From positions 1 through 15,464 of the forward strand of contig QIKG01000100.1 of NCBI GenBank assembly GCA_003232965.1: 15,464 bases of DNA. Direction: 5' to 3'. Position numbers and translations under genes: made by a program. The stretch is from Oceanospirillales bacterium (GTDB taxonomy: Bacteria; Pseudomonadota; Gammaproteobacteria; Xanthomonadales; SZUA-36). Position 1 is the first letter of the stretch. Each line of letters opens with the position of its first letter. Below, in pieces: positions 1-6,981 of the stretch. The notes beneath the pieces were generated by a model that ran no database searches, had not been told where the DNA came from, and saw only the letters and a list, made by a program, of their open reading frames with translations.

Positions 1-306
1 GAGCTTGCAGCCTCTATATCCAGCGCCCTAAAACATGAAGATGATATTGCGATCGGCAATGTTATCGGCTCGAACATGTTTAATTTGCTGGGTGTTCTCG
101 GCATCGGTGCTGCAATCACGCCGATCCCACTGGAAAGTTTTATCCTCAGTCGTGATGTTATTGTTATGTTTGGTTTTACATTCTTGCTATTTGCGGTAGC
201 CTGGCGACTCAAAGGTGTCGGCCGTATAACCCGGTTAGAAGGCGTAGCGCTGCTGATGCTCTATCTGATCTATACTGCGGTGGTGCTCTGGCAAACGCTG
301 GCATAA
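1..306 (+). CDS. Calcium/sodium antiporter, C-terminal part (CaxA/YrbG family)
   Basis: The reading frame is open from base 1 and ends with TAA at 304-306, so the 5' part lies outside the window. The visible 101 residues begin with ELAASISSALKHEDDIAIGN followed by VIGSNMFN. This is the second alpha-repeat signature of the Ca2+/cation antiporter superfamily; the acidic and Asn residues in this repeat line the ion-binding site. After it come two hydrophobic segments (roughly residues 52-65 and 80-99). The family exchanges Ca2+ for Na+ across the inner membrane. In E. coli and relatives yrbG sits just upstream of kdsD, as here, which supports the call. The family is clear; the ion specificity is inferred. 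The stop codon overlaps the first of three GCATAAG repeats. Confidence 0.9.
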   Translation, partial: ELAASISSALKHEDDIAIGNVIGSNMFNLLGVLGIGAAITPIPLESFILSRDVIVMFGFTFLLFAVAWRLKGVGRITRLEGVALLMLYLIYTAVVLWQTLA

Positions 307-340
307 GCCAACCAGAATCCAAGCATAAGTCAGGCATAAG
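301..340 (+). repeat. Three GCATAAG direct repeats at 22- and 11-bp spacing
   Basis: The heptamer GCATAAG occurs at 301-307, 323-329 and 334-340. The first and third copies extend to GCATAAGCCAA. The first copy contains the stop codon of the antiporter gene. The spacings of 22 and 11 bp are about two turns and one turn of the helix. This could be a small tandem duplication or a phased protein-binding site upstream of kdsD. Function is unknown. Confidence 0.5.
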
Positions 341-357
341 CCAAACATATTCTAATC

Positions 358-389
358 CTTGGCAATGCAGCTGCAATATATGTGCCAAG
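358..389. promoter_or_regulatory. Inverted repeat with nested palindrome upstream of kdsD
   Basis: CTTGGCA (358-364) and TGCCAAG (383-389) are perfect 7-bp inverted repeats. Between them lies a second perfect palindrome, TGCAGCTGCA (366-375). The structure ends 18 bp before the kdsD start codon. It is not followed by a T-run, so it does not look like an intrinsic terminator for the antiporter gene. An operator or a 5'-leader hairpin is possible. No convincing Shine-Dalgarno sequence is visible just before the kdsD ATG. Confidence 0.45.
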
Positions 390-407
390 TCGGTTAAACT
401 AGCTTGT

Positions 408-1382
408 ATGAATCAAATCGCGATCAAACAATTAGCCACTGCAGTCATTGAGACTGAGCTGGAAGCCATTAGTGGTCTGCTCAATCGAATTGATGATCAA
501 TTCATCAAGGCCTGTGAAATCATGCTTTCCTGCAAGGGTCGAGTGATCGTCATCGGCATGGGGAAATCCGGCCATATTGGCAACAAAATTGCCGCCACTC
601 TTGCCAGTACCGGCACTCCGGCATTCTTCGTACACCCGGCGGAAGCCAGTCACGGAGACCTTGGCATGATCACCACTGAGGATGTCCTGCTGATTATCTC
701 CAGCAGTGGCGAAACCCATGAGGTAAATCAAATATTACCGCAATTACTGCGTCTAGGTACAAAATCAGTAGCCATGACCGGAAAACCAGATTCAACCCTT
801 GCCCGACACGCTGATGTACATATCAATGTGGCCGTTAACAAAGAAGCCTGCCCGCTTGGTTTGGCACCAACATCGAGCACTACAGCAGCTCTAGTTATGG
901 GTGATGCATTAGCGATATCTCTGCTTGAATCACGCGGCTTTACCCGCGAAGATTTTGCCCAGTCGCACCCCGCAGGTCAGTTAGGTCGCCGCCTGTTGCT
1001 GCATGTTAAAGAAATCATGCACAAAGGTGATGAAGGTATCCCAAAAGTCGCCGAAACTGCCATGCTCACCGATGGCATTCTGGAAATGACCGGCAAGCGC
1101 CTCGGAATGGTAGCGGTAGTTGATGCCCAAAACCACATTCTCGGCATATATACTGATGGCGACCTACGTCGCAGCCTGGAGTTTGGACAAAACCCGGCAA
1201 GCACTCCCATAATCGAACTCATGCATAAAAACCCAGTCACCATTCGTCGAAATGACCTGGCAGTAAACGCACTGAACAAAATGCAAAAACACCGTATTCA
1301 GGGACTACTGGTAGTAGACAGCAACCAGCAATTAGTAGGTGCGCTAAACTTTCAGGATTTACTCCAAGCAGGTGTTGTATGA
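408..1382 (+). CDS. kdsD: D-arabinose 5-phosphate isomerase
   Basis: The enzyme interconverts D-ribulose 5-phosphate and D-arabinose 5-phosphate, the first committed step of KDO synthesis for the LPS inner core. At 324 residues it is close to E. coli KdsD (328). An N-terminal SIS sugar-isomerase domain (about residues 35-180) contains VIGMGKSGHIGNKIAATLAS and HPAEASHGDLGM. The catalytic set expected for the family is visible: Lys53, Glu105, Glu146 (NKEACPLGLAPTSSTTAAL) and His187 (SHPAGQLGRR). Two CBS domains follow (about 203-260 and 270-324). The last four bases overlap kdsC (ATGA), which indicates translational coupling. The position after caxA and before kdsC-lptC matches the enterobacterial order. 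Confidence 0.97.
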   Translation: MNQIAIKQLATAVIETELEAISGLLNRIDDQFIKACEIMLSCKGRVIVIGMGKSGHIGNKIAATLASTGTPAFFVHPAEASHGDLGMITTEDVLLIISSSGETHEVNQILPQLLRLGTKSVAMTGKPDSTLARHADVHINVAVNKEACPLGLAPTSSTTAALVMGDALAISLLESRGFTREDFAQSHPAGQLGRRLLLHVKEIMHKGDEGIPKVAETAMLTDGILEMTGKRLGMVAVVDAQNHILGIYTDGDLRRSLEFGQNPASTPIIELMHKNPVTIRRNDLAVNALNKMQKHRIQGLLVVDSNQQLVGALNFQDLLQAGVV

Positions 1383-1942
1383 GTCAGTTCACAACAGAAG
1401 TGTTAGCAAAAGCCAAAGCTGTGCGTTTGTTAATCATGGATGTGGATGGCGTACTTAGCGATGGTCGCCTGTTTTTCTCTGATGCTGGTGAAGAATTAAA
1501 ATCTTTCAGTTCGCGAGACGGACTGGGGTTGGTAGCCATCCAGCGTTACGGTGTTGAACTTGCCATTATTACCGGGCGTACATCTGAGTTGCTTACAAGC
1601 CGTGCTCGCCAGCTGGGAATTAAACACCTATTTCAGGGCCAGGATCGAAAAACCAGCGTCTATAAGCAACTCATACAATCACTTCAACTGAGTGATTCAC
1701 AGGTTTGTTATATTGGCGATGACTGGAATGACCTTGCGATCATGTCGCAAGTGGGCCTGGCTGCAACCGTCGCTGATGCTGAACCCGAAGTCTGTAAACG
1801 CGCCGACTGGATTTCTACCCGCAAGGGCGGCCGCGGTGCTGTGCGCGAACTTTGCCACCTAATCATGCAGGCGCAAGGCAGTGAAAAAACCTGGCTGGCC
1901 GAATGCCTAGATACTAGCCCGACTGGCTCCGGGCAGGAATAA
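1379..1942 (+). CDS. kdsC: 3-deoxy-D-manno-octulosonate 8-phosphate phosphatase
   Basis: This HAD-family phosphatase removes phosphate from KDO-8-phosphate to give free KDO, which is then activated to CMP-KDO for lipid A core assembly in the cytoplasm. It has 187 residues, the usual size. All HAD motifs are present: motif I as Asp21 and Asp23 in MDVDGVLSDG, motif II as Thr65 in IITGRTSE, the motif III lysine at about Lys91 (QDRKTSVY), and motif IV as Asp114-Asp115 in YIGDDWNDLA. There is no cap domain, as expected for the tetrameric C0-type KdsC. The C-terminal tail after about residue 165 is family-variable. The start overlaps the kdsD stop by four bases, and the lptC start lies four bases after the stop. 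Confidence 0.97.
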   Translation: MSQFTTEVLAKAKAVRLLIMDVDGVLSDGRLFFSDAGEELKSFSSRDGLGLVAIQRYGVELAIITGRTSELLTSRARQLGIKHLFQGQDRKTSVYKQLIQSLQLSDSQVCYIGDDWNDLAIMSQVGLAATVADAEPEVCKRADWISTRKGGRGAVRELCHLIMQAQGSEKTWLAECLDTSPTGSGQE

Positions 1943-1946
1943 ATTC

Positions 1947-2522
1947 ATGCGTAAGCGTACACTTTTCGCGATATTCCTATTTGCCGGCTTTGCATTGTTT
2001 AGCCGCTGGTTGGTCAATCAACAATCCGACCAGACTGAGGCAACAACCTCAAGCCAGCGCAGCTCGATCGACTACGAACTTGAGAATTTTGTTGCCAGAA
2101 GCTTTGATGAAAAAGGCTTTCTAGTATTTCAAATGAACGCACCCAGAATGAGCAAGGACACCACCAGCGGGGTAACCCGCGTAAGTCATCCGCGGATACT
2201 CTGGCCACAAAGAAAAACTAATAAAAAAACCACTTTGCTTGCCGATTCCGGCCTTATCAGCGATGATCAGAATGAAATCCATCTCAGTGGCAGTGTAGTG
2301 GTTAAATCACGCTCAACCCTGGACGGAAACAACAGTCAGCCGATAACTCTGCTTACAGAAGAGCTGTCGTTTAATCAAACCGACCGATTACTAACCAGCA
2401 ATGTGCTGATTTCATTAACGGCGCCGGGTCTCCAGATTAGCGGCATAGGTTTAACCGCCAATCTCGATACCGAGCAGGTCAACTTGCAACAACAGGTCAA
2501 GGGACAATATGAAACTCAATAG
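1947..2522 (+). CDS. lptC: LPS export system protein LptC
   Basis: LptC is the bitopic inner-membrane protein that takes LPS from LptB2FG and passes it to LptA across the periplasm. The 191-residue length equals E. coli LptC. One N-terminal membrane segment (about residues 4-24, FAIFLFAGFALFSRWLV) follows a short basic start, MRKR. The rest is a hydrophilic periplasmic beta-jellyroll with alternating short strands, including LLADSGLISDDQNEIHLSGS and LLTEELSFNQTDRLLTS. Sequence conservation is low in this family, so position between kdsC and lptA supports the call strongly. A Shine-Dalgarno-like AGGA lies inside the end of kdsC. The 3' end overlaps lptA by 14 bp. Confidence 0.93.
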   Translation: MRKRTLFAIFLFAGFALFSRWLVNQQSDQTEATTSSQRSSIDYELENFVARSFDEKGFLVFQMNAPRMSKDTTSGVTRVSHPRILWPQRKTNKKTTLLADSGLISDDQNEIHLSGSVVVKSRSTLDGNNSQPITLLTEELSFNQTDRLLTSNVLISLTAPGLQISGIGLTANLDTEQVNLQQQVKGQYETQ

Positions 2523-3123
2523 ACTAATTTTGTTAATACTCGTTTTCGGCAGCTGCAATGTAAGCGCTACCGGTTTTGGCACACATAGCGATCTACCCAT
2601 TGATATTACCGCCGACAGTAGTGATTCTGAGCTTGGCGATGGTGTTACTATTTTGAAAAACAATGTCCATATAAAACAAGGTGAATTAGAAATTATTGCT
2701 GATTTAGGGAAAATTCACACCAGCAACTCTAAAGTGGTGCGTATTGAGCTGAAGGGCACACCAGTTACCTGGCACCAGCAATTGCCTGAAGGCGGAACAT
2801 TAGATGCGCAGGCAAGCAGCATTAACTATGAAGTGGAAAAAGCCGAAATAGTGCTCTTGGGTGATGTCATAATTAAACATCCCCAGGGTGAAATTAAAGG
2901 TCACCGGGTTCGCTATGACCTCAACAATGAACGCTTTTTTACCCGTAGTGCCGGTGGTGATGACCGGGTTCACTTTCGCATCAATCCAACACAAAAAGAT
3001 ACCGCGCCTAACAGCAGCAAGCCCGCTGAAGACCAGGCAGAAAAAAATCAAACCGAAATAGATCAGGCCAAAGCAGATCAGACGAAAAAAGATCAGACTG
3101 TAAACGACGGTGGTGTGAACTAA
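2509..3123 (+). CDS. lptA: LPS transport periplasmic protein LptA with a long charged tail
   Basis: LptA forms the periplasmic bridge of stacked beta-jellyrolls that carries LPS from LptC to LptD at the outer membrane. An N-terminal signal peptide (MKLNRLILLILVFGSCNVSA, likely cut after VSA) is followed by the OstA-like domain (about residues 29-155), with DLPIDITADSSDSELGDGVT and an EGGTLDAQ-like stretch. The start is inside lptC, after AAGGGACAAT. The protein is 204 residues against 185 in E. coli. The excess is a C-terminal low-complexity tail from about residue 163, rich in Asp, Gln, Lys and Ala with recurring DQ units. Its stop codon shares one base with the lptB start. Confidence 0.94.
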   Translation: MKLNRLILLILVFGSCNVSATGFGTHSDLPIDITADSSDSELGDGVTILKNNVHIKQGELEIIADLGKIHTSNSKVVRIELKGTPVTWHQQLPEGGTLDAQASSINYEVEKAEIVLLGDVIIKHPQGEIKGHRVRYDLNNERFFTRSAGGDDRVHFRINPTQKDTAPNSSKPAEDQAEKNQTEIDQAKADQTKKDQTVNDGGVN

Positions 3124-3842
3124 TGTTGCGGGCAACAAATCTGCACAAGCAATATAAGGGCCGGGAAGTTGTCAGCGGTGTATCCCTTAAAGTAAAACAG
3201 GGCGAGGTGGTTGGTTTATTAGGGCCAAATGGCGCCGGGAAAACCACCTGTTTTTATATGATTGTAGGGCTGGTTCCAGTAGATCAGGGACAAATAACCA
3301 TTGACGGACAGGACCTCACTCGCAAGCCGGTTAATCTGCGCGCCAAACAGGGTATAGGTTACCTACCGCAGGATGCTTCAATTTTCCGCAAGTTGTCAGT
3401 CCAGAATAACATTCTTGCGATCCTTGAAATGCGCTCGGATATGGATAAAAAAATGCGCCGAGTGGAGCTTGAGCATTTGATGGAAGAGTTGTCAGTCAGT
3501 CATCTCGCCGATCAAACCGGCATTAGTCTTTCAGGCGGCGAAAGACGGCGGGTGGAAATTGCACGCGCACTGGCTGCAAACCCGCGTTTTATGCTGCTTG
3601 ATGAGCCCTTTGCAGGAGTGGACCCGATTTCCGTCAGTGATATTAAAAAAATCGTTACCCACCTCGTCAGCCGTGACATTGGGGTATTAATAACTGATCA
3701 TAATGTACGCGAAACCCTCGATATTTGCGACTACGCCTATATCCTCAGCGACGGTAAAGAGCTGGCGGCCGGTAGCTCGGAGGAAGTCCTTAATAATCAG
3801 TCCGTACGGGATGTATATCTCGGCGACTCTTTCAGAATTTAA
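3123..3842 (+). CDS. lptB: LPS export ABC transporter ATP-binding protein LptB
   Basis: LptB is the cytoplasmic ATPase whose dimer powers extraction of LPS from the inner membrane with LptF and LptG (not in this window). It has 239 residues, as expected. Motifs in order: Walker A GPNGAGKT (34-41), Q-loop YLPQDASIFRKLS with Gln83, signature LSGGERRRVEIARAL (136-150), Walker B MLLDEPFAGVDP with catalytic Glu161, and the H-loop TDHNVRETL with His193. All catalytic residues are intact. Its start overlaps the lptA stop by one base (TAATG), so the two are probably translationally coupled. rpoN starts 22 bp downstream. Confidence 0.98.
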   Translation: MLRATNLHKQYKGREVVSGVSLKVKQGEVVGLLGPNGAGKTTCFYMIVGLVPVDQGQITIDGQDLTRKPVNLRAKQGIGYLPQDASIFRKLSVQNNILAILEMRSDMDKKMRRVELEHLMEELSVSHLADQTGISLSGGERRRVEIARALAANPRFMLLDEPFAGVDPISVSDIKKIVTHLVSRDIGVLITDHNVRETLDICDYAYILSDGKELAAGSSEEVLNNQSVRDVYLGDSFRI

Positions 3843-3864
3843 CCCCGGACTACACACTAAACTC

Positions 3865-5295
3865 ATGGCACAGAGGCTACAACTTAAACTCAAACAACAG
3901 CTCAGCATGGCACCGCAACTGCAGCAAGCAATTAAGTTGCTGCAGTTAGGCCGACTGGAGCTGCGTGACTATGTGCAGGAAGCTCTCGACAGCAATCCGC
4001 TACTGGAGCGGGAGGGTGAAGAAAGCCCTGACCCTGATTTTGCTGACACTGACTTTGTAGAATCGAAAGAATCCAGTGCCGATGAACTCTCAACCGAGGA
4101 ATGGCTTAGTTCTCAAGGTTTGGGTTCTACTCAGAGCAGTTCGGCCAGCAGTGGTTATATTCTCGATAGCCTGCCAGACCAGGATGACGCCAGCTTACAG
4201 AGTCACCTGCTCTGGCAAATCAACTTGACTTCATTTTCTGATATTGACAGTGCCATCGCTGAAGCTATTGTTTTTGCTCTGGATGGAGACGGCTATCTGG
4301 CCGACAGTATTGAAGATATTCAGCAGAGCTTGCAACCGGAAGTTTCTGTATCGGCCGCTGAAGTTACAGCGGTACTCCACCGTGTCCAGCGAATGGAACC
4401 TGTCGGAGTTGCCTGTGCAGATGCGCGCGAGTGCATTCAAGTCCAATTAGCTGCCCTACCCCAGGATACCCCGGGCAGAAATACCGCCGCCCGCCTCGCC
4501 CGTGATGGTCTCGATTTATTAATCGACGGACAGCTAGACCAACTCGTTGAAAGGCTCAATACTAGCAAAGAAAAAATCATTCTTGCCATCGAATTGATCC
4601 AGTCCTTAGAGCCTCGCCCTGGGTCGCGTTATGACAACCGCCGGGACGAATATATCGTGCCTGATGTTTACTTCCTGCAACAAGACGAGGGCTGGGGAGT
4701 TTCACTGAACCCTGAAAACGAACCCAAGCTGCAGCTGAATAATTACTATATCCAGTTGCTGCGCTCAGAAGGCAAGAAAGAGTCAGATTACCTGCAAGGA
4801 CATTTACAGGAAGCTCGTTGGCTGATGAATGCGCTGATTTTACGAAACCGCTCCTTGATGCTAGTTTCTAATGCCATAGTACAACACCAGAAAAAATTTC
4901 TCGAAGATGGTGACAAAGCCATGCAACCCTTAGTATTGCGGGAAATTGCAGCAGAAACCGGCTTGCACGAATCTACCGTTTCCAGAGCTACAACGCGCAA
5001 ATACGCTCTCACTCCGCGCGGTATTTTTGAATTAAAATATTTCTTTTCCAGCCATGTAAACACACAGGATGGCAAAACCGTCAGCTCGGTTGCCGTCAAA
5101 GCCCGGATCGCCGAACTGATTAGCGCAGAACCGGTGCTTAAACCTTTAAGTGATCTTAAAATTTCTGAACAATTACAAGATTCGGGAATACGCATCGCCC
5201 GTCGCACTGTAGCAAAATACCGAGAAGCTTTGGGCATTGGTTCATCTGCCGAACGCCGCCGTAATCAACGACGGGAGAAACTCAGACATTTTTAG
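3865..5295 (+). CDS. rpoN: RNA polymerase sigma-54 factor
   Basis: Sigma-54 directs RNA polymerase to -24/-12 promoters that need AAA+ activators; typical targets are nitrogen metabolism, motility and other conditional genes. From ATG 3865 the protein has 476 residues, like E. coli RpoN (477). Region I is the Gln/Leu-rich activator-interacting stretch (MAQRLQLKLKQQLSMAPQLQ, then QAIKLLQL). Region II is acidic and Ser-rich (about 50-110). The core-binding domain follows, then the helix-turn-helix REIAAETGLHESTVSR with TPRGIFELKYFF. The RpoN box ARRTVAKYRE is at 445-454. In-frame upstream starts exist, but 3865 aligns best with the family N terminus. The C terminus after the box is unusually Arg-rich. 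Confidence 0.97.
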   Translation: MAQRLQLKLKQQLSMAPQLQQAIKLLQLGRLELRDYVQEALDSNPLLEREGEESPDPDFADTDFVESKESSADELSTEEWLSSQGLGSTQSSSASSGYILDSLPDQDDASLQSHLLWQINLTSFSDIDSAIAEAIVFALDGDGYLADSIEDIQQSLQPEVSVSAAEVTAVLHRVQRMEPVGVACADARECIQVQLAALPQDTPGRNTAARLARDGLDLLIDGQLDQLVERLNTSKEKIILAIELIQSLEPRPGSRYDNRRDEYIVPDVYFLQQDEGWGVSLNPENEPKLQLNNYYIQLLRSEGKKESDYLQGHLQEARWLMNALILRNRSLMLVSNAIVQHQKKFLEDGDKAMQPLVLREIAAETGLHESTVSRATTRKYALTPRGIFELKYFFSSHVNTQDGKTVSSVAVKARIAELISAEPVLKPLSDLKISEQLQDSGIRIARRTVAKYREALGIGSSAERRRNQRREKLRHF

Positions 5296-5377
5296 GATCA
5301 AAAAACCTTAACCGCAATTATTCAGCACAAACATTCGCCGACCATACACAGTCCGCAAACTTATAAATGGAGACAAT

Positions 5378-5860
5378 ATGCCCTCTTTTGATGTTGTATC
5401 AGAAATCAATCATCACGAACTAAACAACGCCATTGATCAAGCCAATCGCGAGGTAAAAACCCGCTTTGACTTCAAGGGCAGCGATGCCAATTTTGAATTA
5501 CAGGAAAACACCATAACCCTGACCGCCCAGGCTGAATTTCAGCTACAACAAATGAACGATGTACTCGCTGGGAAACTGGTCAAACGCAGTATCGACTTAA
5601 AATGCCTTGATCCGCAAGAAGCCGTAATTCATGCGCGCACGGCAAGCCAGAAAATTCTGGTTAAAGAAGGCATTCAAACTGAGGAAGCCAAAAAACTGGT
5701 CAAGCTGATTAAAGCAAGCAAAATGAAAATGCAGACCGCTATTCAGGGCGATCAGCTGCGTATTACTGGAAAAAAACGCGATGATCTGCAAGCTGCAATT
5801 GCCCTGCTTAAAGACGCGAATTGTGAAATGCCGCTGCAATATAAAAACTTCAGGGATTGA
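5378..5860 (+). CDS. yajQ: YajQ family (UPF0234) nucleotide-binding protein
   Basis: This 160-residue protein matches YajQ throughout. It starts MPSFDVVSEINHHELNNAID, followed by a REVKTRFDFKGSDANFEL stretch, and has KLVKRSIDLKCLDP, KKLVKLIKASKMKMQTAIQG, a TGKKRDDLQAAIALL motif, and the terminal YKNFRD. The family is a two-domain ferredoxin-like fold. Members bind nucleotides or tRNA, and in Xanthomonas and Pseudomonas a YajQ homologue is a cyclic di-GMP receptor; whether this one binds c-di-GMP is inference. A good ribosome-binding site (GGAGA) precedes the ATG. Its place between rpoN and hpf is unusual: in the common proteobacterial order hpf directly follows rpoN. Gaps of 82 and 293 bp on either side suggest its own transcription. 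Confidence 0.95.
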   Translation: MPSFDVVSEINHHELNNAIDQANREVKTRFDFKGSDANFELQENTITLTAQAEFQLQQMNDVLAGKLVKRSIDLKCLDPQEAVIHARTASQKILVKEGIQTEEAKKLVKLIKASKMKMQTAIQGDQLRITGKKRDDLQAAIALLKDANCEMPLQYKNFRD

Positions 5861-6153
5861 TTCCAGTATTTGTGGATCGCATAAAGTTTGTATTTGATGT
5901 TGATATTTTTTCTGAAGCTGTTCAAAACACCACAAATATCAACCAGATATCTAAATTAAAACAAAGCCAGAGCCCTGACTGCGAAAAACCCTAGGATTTT
6001 TCTGCAAACAAGTATAAAATTAAAATATGAAAGTAGCTGTACTATCCGTTGTTGCCCAACGGGCCAGGCATCCACAATCGCTACATACTTACCAGCTAAG
6101 TGCAGCTGTAGTATGCAGTTCGAGCACTATTCGGTATAACTAAGGAGCAAACC
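5861..6153. other. Non-coding yajQ-hpf spacer with inverted repeats
   Basis: This 293-bp AT-rich spacer has no credible gene. It contains a perfect 10-bp inverted repeat, GTTGATATTT (5899-5908) and AAATATCAAC (5934-5943). A second, overlapping 9-bp pair is TATTTGTGG (5867-5875) and CCACAAATA (5930-5938). The two pairs share the right arm region, so they would be mutually exclusive RNA folds. Further on, GTAGCTGTACTAT (6033-6045) and GCAGCTGTAGTAT (6102-6114) form an imperfect direct repeat 69 bp apart. A TATAAA (6013-6018) could be a -10 element for hpf, but I see no good -35. Confidence 0.5.
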
Positions 6154-6459
6154 ATGCAACTAACAATTTCAGGTCAACATATTGAAGTAACCGCCTCTTT
6201 ACGCGCTTATGTTACTGAGAAAATCTCTCGACTGGAGCGTCATTTCGACAAAATCGTTTCCGCGCATGTGGTGCTTGATGTGGCTAAGAACAACCACACA
6301 GCCGAAGCTAACTTGAGCCTTGCCGGCGGTGGCAAAGCCATAGTTGCAAGTTCGACTGAGCCGGATCTCTATGCTGCTATTGATATGATGATCGACAAAT
6401 TGGATCGTCAAGTCATCCGGCATAAAGAAATCCTCAAAGACCACCATCGGGGTCAGTAA
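6154..6459 (+). CDS. hpf: Ribosome hibernation promoting factor, short form
   Basis: HPF binds the 30S decoding region and helps inactive ribosomes form 100S dimers in starved cells. The protein is 101 residues, the short form that works with RMF in gammaproteobacteria. The sequence MQLTISGQHIEVTASLRAYV, then the KISRLERHFDKIVSAHVVLD segment, is the conserved beta-alpha-beta start, and the second helix carries DLYAAIDMMIDKLDRQVIRH, which places conserved basic residues against rRNA. A strong ribosome-binding site (AAGGAG) lies seven bases before the ATG. It is followed after 14 bp by ptsN, as in the usual rpoN-hpf-ptsN cluster. The long leader upstream suggests a separate promoter suited to stationary-phase control, but that is not proven by sequence. 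Confidence 0.96.
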   Translation: MQLTISGQHIEVTASLRAYVTEKISRLERHFDKIVSAHVVLDVAKNNHTAEANLSLAGGGKAIVASSTEPDLYAAIDMMIDKLDRQVIRHKEILKDHHRGQ

Positions 6460-6473
6460 AGAGACTATAGATA

Positions 6474-6929
6474 ATGCAAGTAAGTGATTTGCTGTCGCCC
6501 GAGCGCATCAGCCTTAACGAACATGCCGGCAGTAAGAAAAAGCTGCTGGAAATCCTTAGCGACCTGCTGGTCAACAAAGAAGACAGCAATGATGTCAGAC
6601 TCGTATTCGAAAGTCTGTGCTCACGCGAACGCTTAGGTAGTACCAGCATCGGCAACGGCGTTGCTATCCCGCATGGCCGCGTGCCAGATTCAAACAGTGC
6701 TCGGGCTGCCTTTGTAAGGCTACGCAAAGCGATTCAATTTGAGGCAGAGGATGGTGAGCCTGTTGATATGTTGTTTGCGATTACCGTACCGCAGCATTGC
6801 AGCGAGGATCACTTGCAACTCCTCGGTCAGGTTGAAGATATGTTCTCCAATGCAGAATTTCGCGCGCAACTACGGGCGGCAGATTCAGCGGCAAAACTGC
6901 AAGAGCTACTCGCCAACTGGAAAAACTAA
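6474..6929 (+). CDS. ptsN: PTS IIA-like nitrogen regulatory protein PtsN
   Basis: PtsN (EIIA-Ntr) is the terminal phosphoacceptor of the nitrogen PTS (EI-Ntr, NPr, PtsN) and regulates K+ transport and other targets by its phosphorylation state rather than importing sugar. The 151-residue protein is a single EIIA type-2 domain. The phosphorylated histidine is His67 in NGVAIPHGRV. Other family marks are LGSTSIGNG before it and PVDMLFAITVP near residue 100. The start ATG is 14 bp after the hpf stop, with only a weak GAGA-type ribosome-binding site, which suggests coupling to hpf. The cognate npr gene is not found downstream, where it would usually follow rapZ. Confidence 0.96.
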   Translation: MQVSDLLSPERISLNEHAGSKKKLLEILSDLLVNKEDSNDVRLVFESLCSRERLGSTSIGNGVAIPHGRVPDSNSARAAFVRLRKAIQFEAEDGEPVDMLFAITVPQHCSEDHLQLLGQVEDMFSNAEFRAQLRAADSAAKLQELLANWKN

Positions 6930-6981
6930 ACTTAGCAAAGCTAGCATTGAACGCACTTAAGTAAAGGCACTCTACTGAATT

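Noticed and set aside
3703..3864. Longer in-frame starts for rpoN, including ATG at 3811
   Set aside because: They lie inside lptB and add residues that sigma-54 proteins lack; ATG 3865 aligns with the family N terminus and gives the normal length.
5982..6004. GAAAAACC/GGATTTTTC as an intrinsic terminator after yajQ
   Set aside because: The arms are A/T only except for a two-pair core with a mismatch; the hairpin would be unstable.
6046..6153. Sigma-54 type -24/-12 promoter upstream of hpf
   Set aside because: The GG and GC dinucleotides near 6067-6082 are not at the required spacing and the flanking consensus is missing.
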